From: Vibrio stylophorae
GTDB taxonomy: Bacteria; Pseudomonadota; Gammaproteobacteria; Enterobacterales; Vibrionaceae
Assembly (NCBI RefSeq): GCF_921293875.1
Contig: NZ_CAKLDI010000001.1
Coordinates: 774,475-838,474, forward strand
Direction: 5' to 3'
DNA: 64,000 nucleotides
Numbering within the stretch: the stretch's first letter is position 1; each line of letters begins with the position of its first letter. Position numbers and translations under genes: made by a program. This document shows positions 59,167 to 64,000 of this stretch, piece by piece. The notes beneath the pieces were generated by a model. It made no database searches and was not told the origin of the DNA. It saw only the letters and a program-made list of their open reading frames with translations.

Positions 59167-59276
59167 GGCGTTCAATGAAAGCATTCTATTTCTCAGCCAG
59201 TACTAGGTGATTGCTGCGTTTATTTGGCAAAAATGTCGCGAATAGCTGAGAAATGAATGCGAAGGATATGAAAACG

Positions 59277-59303
59277 TTCAAGCCTGACTCGATCAGGCTT
59301 GAA
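59277..59303 (+). terminator. Inverted repeat after htpG
   Basis: TTCAAGCCTGA / TCAGGCTTGAA with a short loop, followed only by GCATTTT. It may be a weak terminator or a stability element for adk mRNA. Confidence 0.5.
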
Positions 59304-59344
59304 TGCATTTTACAAGCGGTGTATGTTGCACCGCATTCAACTAA

Positions 59345-60010
<666 letters not shown>

Positions 60011-60056
60011 TCGCTCGCGATTTATCCTTTGATTGTAACGGTTTAAAATTGTCATT

Positions 60057-60085
60057 AAAAAGCAGGCCAAGGCCTGCTTTTTTTA
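60057..60085 (+). terminator. Terminator of adk
   Basis: AAAAAGCAGGCC / GGCCTGCTTTTT stem and T run. Confidence 0.9.
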
Positions 60086-60186
60086 TGTCGATTGCAGCGA
60101 TAGGTAAGAATAGGGCGGTGAAGGCTTGAGATTCACCTTTGGCCTGCGTAGGCTTAATCCCAGATTCAAGACAAAAAGGCCGCGCT

Positions 60187-61191
60187 ATGAGCAATTCTCA
60201 ACACGCTATTTCCACTGCATCATTTGCCAAATCAAAACAACACCAAGTCGGGGTGTTAGTGATGAATCTTGGCACACCCAAAACACCAGATACAGCGGGC
60301 GTAAAAGCCTTTTTAAAAGATTTTTTAAGTGATGGTCGAGTCGTAGATGTGAACCCTTGGCTATGGCAACCACTGCTACGCGGTGTAATTTTGCCCACCC
60401 GCTCACCGAAAGTGGCCAAGCTTTATCAAAGTATTTGGCTTGAATCTGGTTCTCCACTGCAGGTTTATTCTGATGCCATTACCCAAGGTTTATCAGAACG
60501 ATTAGACGTGCCTTGCGCGCTAGCGATGACCTATGGCGAGCCCACAGTCAATCAAGCGCTGGATCAACTATTAGCCGCTGGGTGTGAGCGCATTGTGGTG
60601 TTACCGCTTTACCCACAATATTCATCGACTACCACTGCGGCTGCTTTTGATGCGCTGGCTGAAGGTTTAAAGCAGCGCTTTTTTGTGCCGCATCTGCACT
60701 TTATTGAGCGCTATTTTGACCACGATGCTTATGTGCAAGCGCTGGCACAAAGTGTGCGTGAGCACTGGCAGCAGCACGGTCAAGGTGAGTACCTACTTTG
60801 CTCCTATCATGGTATTCCGGTGCGTTACGCTGAATCTGGCGATCCCTATGGCGAGCAATGTGAGCAAACTACGCAGCTTCTGGGGCAAGCATTGGGCTTA
60901 AAGCCCGAACAAATTGGTATGAGTTATCAGTCGAAATTTGGTCGTGATCCATGGCTTGAGCCGGCCACCGATGATCGATTGGCACAACTGGCGCAATCTG
61001 GTGTGGGTCATGTGGATGTGATCACCCCAGCGTTTAGTTGCGATTGCTTGGAAACACTAGAAGAGATCAATATTCAAAGTCGTGAATGTTTTCTCGAAGC
61101 AGGGGGCCATGGCTTTGGATTTATTCCTTGTTTAAATGCTGAGAAGCAACATATCGACGCGCTTGCACAAATCGTAAACGATTGCCTTTAA
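60187..61191 (+). CDS. hemH: Ferrochelatase
   Basis: HemH inserts Fe2+ into protoporphyrin IX, the last step of heme synthesis, which also supplies the nap cytochromes. The 334 residues have VGVLVMNLGTP near the start, the catalytic His in CSYHGIPVRY, and TLEEI with the Glu. Starts upstream (60139) give an unconserved leader; ATG 60187 was chosen. It follows adk as in E. coli. Confidence 0.97.
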   Translation: MSNSQHAISTASFAKSKQHQVGVLVMNLGTPKTPDTAGVKAFLKDFLSDGRVVDVNPWLWQPLLRGVILPTRSPKVAKLYQSIWLESGSPLQVYSDAITQGLSERLDVPCALAMTYGEPTVNQALDQLLAAGCERIVVLPLYPQYSSTTTAAAFDALAEGLKQRFFVPHLHFIERYFDHDAYVQALAQSVREHWQQHGQGEYLLCSYHGIPVRYAESGDPYGEQCEQTTQLLGQALGLKPEQIGMSYQSKFGRDPWLEPATDDRLAQLAQSGVGHVDVITPAFSCDCLETLEEINIQSRECFLEAGGHGFGFIPCLNAEKQHIDALAQIVNDCL

Positions 61192-61196
61192 TCATC

Positions 61197-61215
61197 AGGG
61201 GGCTTCCCCTTTTCT
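61197..61215 (+). terminator. Possible weak terminator of hemH
   Basis: A short AGGGG / CCCCT hairpin with a GCT loop and TTTCTT, directly after hemH. The stem is short, so this is tentative. Confidence 0.4.
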
Positions 61216-61265
61216 TACAAAAAAAGCGTGATATGATTCACGAAATTTTTTGATAGGTATGCTTG

Positions 61266-62573
61266 ATGAAATTTCCAGGCCAGCGCAAGTCCAAGCACTA
61301 TTTCCCGGTTCACGCTCGTGATCCGCTCGTGACTCCAGTTGCAGAGGAGACACGTCGTAAACCTCGTAGCCACATTGTGGGTATCGATCAAACCTTGGTG
61401 GATATTGAAGCCAAGGTCGATGATGACTTTTTAGAGCGTTATGGCCTTCATAAAGGCGCCTCTTTGGTGATTGATGATGAGCGTGCTGAAGCGCTTTATC
61501 AAGAGCTGCGCGAACAAGAGCTGATTAGCCATGAATTTGCAGGTGGCACCATTGGTAACACCATGCACAACTACTCAGTGCTTGCGGATGATAAATCATA
61601 CCTACTGGGTGTGATGAGCCAAGATATTGAGATTGGCTGCTACGCCTATCGTTATTTGTGTAACACCTCATCGCGTGTAGATTTAAACCATCTACAAGCG
61701 GTAAAAGGTCCTATTGGTCGCTGTTTTGCGCTGATCTCGGAAGATGGTGAACGTACCTTCGCGATCAACGAAGGTCAGATGAACCAACTGCATCCAGATA
61801 ATATTCCTGAGTCCATTTTTGCCAATGCATCAGCGTTGGTTTTGACGGCTTATTTAGTGCGTTGTAAGCCTGGCGATCCAATGCCAGATGCAACCATGCG
61901 CGCCATTGAGTTTGCCAAAAAACACAATGTACCTGTGGTGTTGACCCTAGGTACGAAATTCGTGATTGAGGAAAATCCACAATGGTGGCGTGATTTTCTT
62001 GCTGAGCACGTTACTGTGGTGGCAATGAATGAAGATGAAGCGCTGGCATTGACGGGTGAGTCTGATCCACTATTGGCCGCAGATAAAGCGCTCGAGTGGG
62101 TAGATTTGGTGCTTTGCACTGCAGGTCCTGTGGGTTTGTATATGGCCGGTTATACCGATGAAACCATGAAGCGTGAAACCAGTTTGCCATTGCTTCCAGG
62201 GAATATTGCTGAGTTCAATCGCTACGAATTTAGCCGTCCAATGCGTAAAGATGATTGTGAAGAGCCAACCCGCGTTTATTCACATATCGCACCATATATG
62301 GGTGGTCCTGAGCGTATTAAAAACACCAATGGTGCAGGTGATGGCGCATTGTCAGCTGTGCTTCATGATATGGCGGCAAACCGCTACCATCGTGCGGCAG
62401 TGCCAAATTCAAGCAAGCATCAGCAAGCCTGTTTGACCTATTCTTCTTTCTCTCAGGTTTGTAAGTACGCCAACCGTGTGAGCTATCAAGTATTGGCGCA
62501 GCATTCACCGCGTCTATCTCGTGGCTTACCTGAGCGCGAAGATAGCCTAGAAGAAGCCTACTGGGAACGTTAA
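61266..62573 (+). CDS. gsk: Inosine-guanosine kinase
   Basis: Gsk phosphorylates inosine and guanosine in purine salvage. The 435 residues belong to the PfkB sugar-kinase family with the enterobacterial Gsk features: MKFPGQRKSKHYFPVHARDP at the start, GGTIGNTMHNYS, and the anion-hole NTNGAGDGAL with catalytic Asp near residue 360. ATG 61266 matches the E. coli start; a TTG three bases earlier is ignored. It follows hemH as in E. coli (without aes). Confidence 0.96.
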   Translation: MKFPGQRKSKHYFPVHARDPLVTPVAEETRRKPRSHIVGIDQTLVDIEAKVDDDFLERYGLHKGASLVIDDERAEALYQELREQELISHEFAGGTIGNTMHNYSVLADDKSYLLGVMSQDIEIGCYAYRYLCNTSSRVDLNHLQAVKGPIGRCFALISEDGERTFAINEGQMNQLHPDNIPESIFANASALVLTAYLVRCKPGDPMPDATMRAIEFAKKHNVPVVLTLGTKFVIEENPQWWRDFLAEHVTVVAMNEDEALALTGESDPLLAADKALEWVDLVLCTAGPVGLYMAGYTDETMKRETSLPLLPGNIAEFNRYEFSRPMRKDDCEEPTRVYSHIAPYMGGPERIKNTNGAGDGALSAVLHDMAANRYHRAAVPNSSKHQQACLTYSSFSQVCKYANRVSYQVLAQHSPRLSRGLPEREDSLEEAYWER

Positions 62574-62614
62574 TCGAAGCGTCCCCCGCGCTGCTTTATT
62601 CAAAGCCGATGAAC

Positions 62615-62645
62615 TAAAAAAGCCACGCATTGCGTGGCTTTTTGT
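62615..62645 (+). terminator. Terminator of gsk
   Basis: AAAAAAGCCACGCA / TGCGTGGCTTTTT stem and T-rich tail. Confidence 0.9.
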
Positions 62646-62767
62646 TATTGGCTAATGCTTGTTTAAATTCAATTACAGATGTCCTTAGTGGCGGTCACAT
62701 TTCGCAACCTTGGTGCGTGCCGAACGCTTGAGAAAAACGCAGAATGGCATGACGTACAGCTTTATGG

Positions 62768-63385
62768 ATGCACAAGGTGAGCAATAAACTATCTGATTTT
62801 TCTGTACATATTCCCATTGATCTTGCGCTTTGCGAAAAGCAGGATCGCACCAAGGATCTGCTGCATGACTATAATCATGCTCGCCCCTCTGAGCGTCAGA
62901 AAAAACGTGACATTTTGACCCAGCTGCTTGGTCGGTATCAGGGTGAAACAATCGTTCAACCCTTTTATTGCGATTTGGGTGAGAACATTCACTTTCAAGG
63001 TGGTGGCTTTTTAAATACCAATGTCACCATTCTCGATTTAGCACCAGTGCATTTGGGCGCTTACGTGCAAATTGGTCCCAATGTGGTGATTAGCACCGCA
63101 GGCCATCCTTTTGATATGGCAGAACGGGTGCTTCCCATCGCGCTGGGTAATCCAATCACTATCGGTGATCACGTTTGGATTGGCGCTGGTGCGATTATTT
63201 TAGATGGGGTGACCATCGGCGATCGCAGCGTCATTGGGGCAGGGAGTATTGTCAATCAAGATATTCCCGCAGATTCCATTGCGGTTGGCCAACCTTGTCG
63301 GGTGATTCGACGCATTGAGCATAGTGAGATGCCCAATGAACAGGAATTGGATGCGATGTGGCGGCCCATCCTTGAGCGTGAGTAA
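62768..63385 (+). CDS. Maltose O-acetyltransferase-like sugar acetyltransferase, 5' end doubtful
   Basis: A left-handed beta-helix acetyltransferase of the LacA/Maa/NodL type. The hexapeptide core is intact (GAYVQIGPNVVI, the catalytic His in STAGHPFD, GDHVWIGAGAIILDGVTIGDRSVIGAG) and the proline-rich end IPADSIAVGQPCRVIR is normal. The N-terminus is odd: the Mac-domain helix (EKQDRTKDLLHDYNHA) is present, but the usual first part, here readable as NGMTYSFMDAQ, lies upstream in another frame (about 62740-62773). No good ribosome site precedes ATG 62768 or GTG 62777. The gene may be frameshifted or the start rearranged. Substrate not known. Confidence 0.78.
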   Translation: MHKVSNKLSDFSVHIPIDLALCEKQDRTKDLLHDYNHARPSERQKKRDILTQLLGRYQGETIVQPFYCDLGENIHFQGGGFLNTNVTILDLAPVHLGAYVQIGPNVVISTAGHPFDMAERVLPIALGNPITIGDHVWIGAGAIILDGVTIGDRSVIGAGSIVNQDIPADSIAVGQPCRVIRRIEHSEMPNEQELDAMWRPILERE

Positions 63386-63513
63386 ATGATTAAAGTCAGC
63401 AAACCTTGTGTCCGTGGTTTGTTGATTTGATTCATTCTTTTCAAAGCGGATGCATCGCGCCGCTGATCACCATGTGCTTTGACTTGCGCTGATGGAAAAA
63501 ACACGCATAATAA

Positions 63514-63529
63514 CTGTGTTTATATACAG
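63514..63529. promoter_or_regulatory. LexA (SOS) box upstream of dinB
   Basis: CTGTGTTTATATACAG is a CTGT-N8-ACAG operator with an AT-rich centre, the gammaproteobacterial LexA consensus. It lies 27 bp before the dinB start. dinB is a standard SOS gene. Confidence 0.9.
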
Positions 63530-63556
63530 TTTTGTTTTCATCCCTAGGTGCATCGC

Positions 63557-64000
63557 GTGAGCAAACAGCGCAAGATCATTCATATTGATATGGACTGCTT
63601 TTATGCTGCAGTGGAGATGCGCGATCATCCACAGTGGCGCAATCGACCATTGGCGGTCGGGGGTAAAAGTAGTCAACGCGGGGTGATTTCAACCTGTAAC
63701 TATGAAGCGCGTCAATTTGGCGTGCGCTCAGCCATGTCGACCGCCAAAGCGATGCAGCTTTGCTCTCATCTGCTAGTGGTCCCTGGGCGTATGGATGTTT
63801 ATAAGCAAGTCTCGCAGCAAATCCATCGTATTTTTTCTCGTTATACCGAGTTGATTGAGCCGCTTTCTTTGGATGAGGCCTATCTCGATGTGACCGATTG
63901 TAGCGCCTTTCAAGGCTCAGCCACGCGCATTGCAGAAGCGATTCGCCAAGAGATTCAAGCTACGACTCAGCTAACGGCCTCAGCGGGGGTCTCGTCACTG
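63557..64000 (+). CDS. dinB: DNA polymerase IV, N-terminal part (cut by window edge)
   Basis: DinB is the Y-family translesion polymerase. The 148 residues present show the palm start [20 protein letters not shown] with a catalytic Asp, [26 protein letters not shown] (here split as [11 protein letters not shown] and FGVRSAMS), and the second catalytic pair in [13 protein letters not shown]. Start is GTG 63557, with AGG eight bases upstream; a GTG at 63548 is in frame. The C-terminal finger and little-finger domains are outside the window. Confidence 0.96.
   Translation, partial: MSKQRKIIHIDMDCFYAAVEMRDHPQWRNRPLAVGGKSSQRGVISTCNYEARQFGVRSAMSTAKAMQLCSHLLVVPGRMDVYKQVSQQIHRIFSRYTELIEPLSLDEAYLDVTDCSAFQGSATRIAEAIRQEIQATTQLTASAGVSSL

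Overview
The window is a gene-dense stretch of a gammaproteobacterial chromosome, most likely from the Vibrionaceae. Pointers are the Na+-type flagellar stator pair pomA-pomB with a sigma28-like promoter, a long chitinase, the run tig-clpP-clpX-lon-hupB-ppiD-comEA in the Vibrio order, a rhombosortase, and a nap operon followed by a tiny membrane protein of the kind known beside nap genes in Vibrio and Photobacterium. The genus is not decided by the sequence; a divergent genus such as Salinivibrio, Grimontia or Enterovibrio would fit (inference). Both ends cut genes: mltF on the left and dinB on the right.

Layout. 1-4.8 kb: mltF (partial) diverges from purL, with a PurR operator between them. 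4.9-9.6 kb: a minus-strand periplasmic nitrate reductase operon, napF-napD-napA-napB-napC plus a 52-residue membrane peptide. 9.9-18.9 kb: a mixed block with a secreted protein of unknown role, a RecQ-like helicase diverging from a Gre-like factor, a multidomain GH18 chitinase, glnB, and a tyrosine-decarboxylase-like PLP enzyme. 19-30.7 kb: glyA (PurR box), then nrdR-ribD-ribE-ribBX and ribH-nusB-thiL-pgpA; this normally continuous riboflavin cluster is split by about 4 kb holding an outer-membrane barrel protein, a lone type IV pilin-like protein, a six-helix membrane protein and a threonine-dehydratase-like enzyme. 30.7-36.8 kb: xseB-ispA-dxs (minus), pomAB (plus), folD (minus). 36.9-42 kb: tRNA-Arg(TCT), a GFA-family protein, a tight three-gene RimK cassette (glutamate ligase, aspartoacylase-like hydrolase, RimB-like protease), and the divergent maoP/hdfR pair. 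42-51.3 kb: proteostasis block tig, clpP-clpX, lon (sigma32 promoter), hupB, ppiD, comEA. 51.2-61.2 kb: rhombosortase, tRNA acp3U transferase, ybaN, apt, dnaX (with a frameshift signal), ybaB, recR, htpG (sigma32 promoter), adk, hemH. 61.3-64 kb: gsk, a maltose-acetyltransferase-like gene with a doubtful 5' end, and dinB behind a LexA box.

How the genes work together. Purine and one-carbon supply (purL, glyA, folD, apt, gsk) is scattered, but purL and glyA share PurR-type operators. The nap genes form a complete electron path (NapC quinol oxidation, NapB, NapA) with maturation factors NapD and NapF. The riboflavin genes supply lumazine and riboflavin, but the RibBX fusion has lost the GTP cyclohydrolase II cysteines, so a separate RibA is expected elsewhere. 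Heat-shock control is visible at lon and htpG, SOS control at dinB, flagellar-class control at pomAB, and translational recoding at dnaX.

No CRISPR array, prophage, transposase or integrase was seen. The least explained features are the RimK three-gene cassette, the insertion inside the rib cluster, the RecQ-like/Gre-like pair, and the tandem slippery sites in dnaX.
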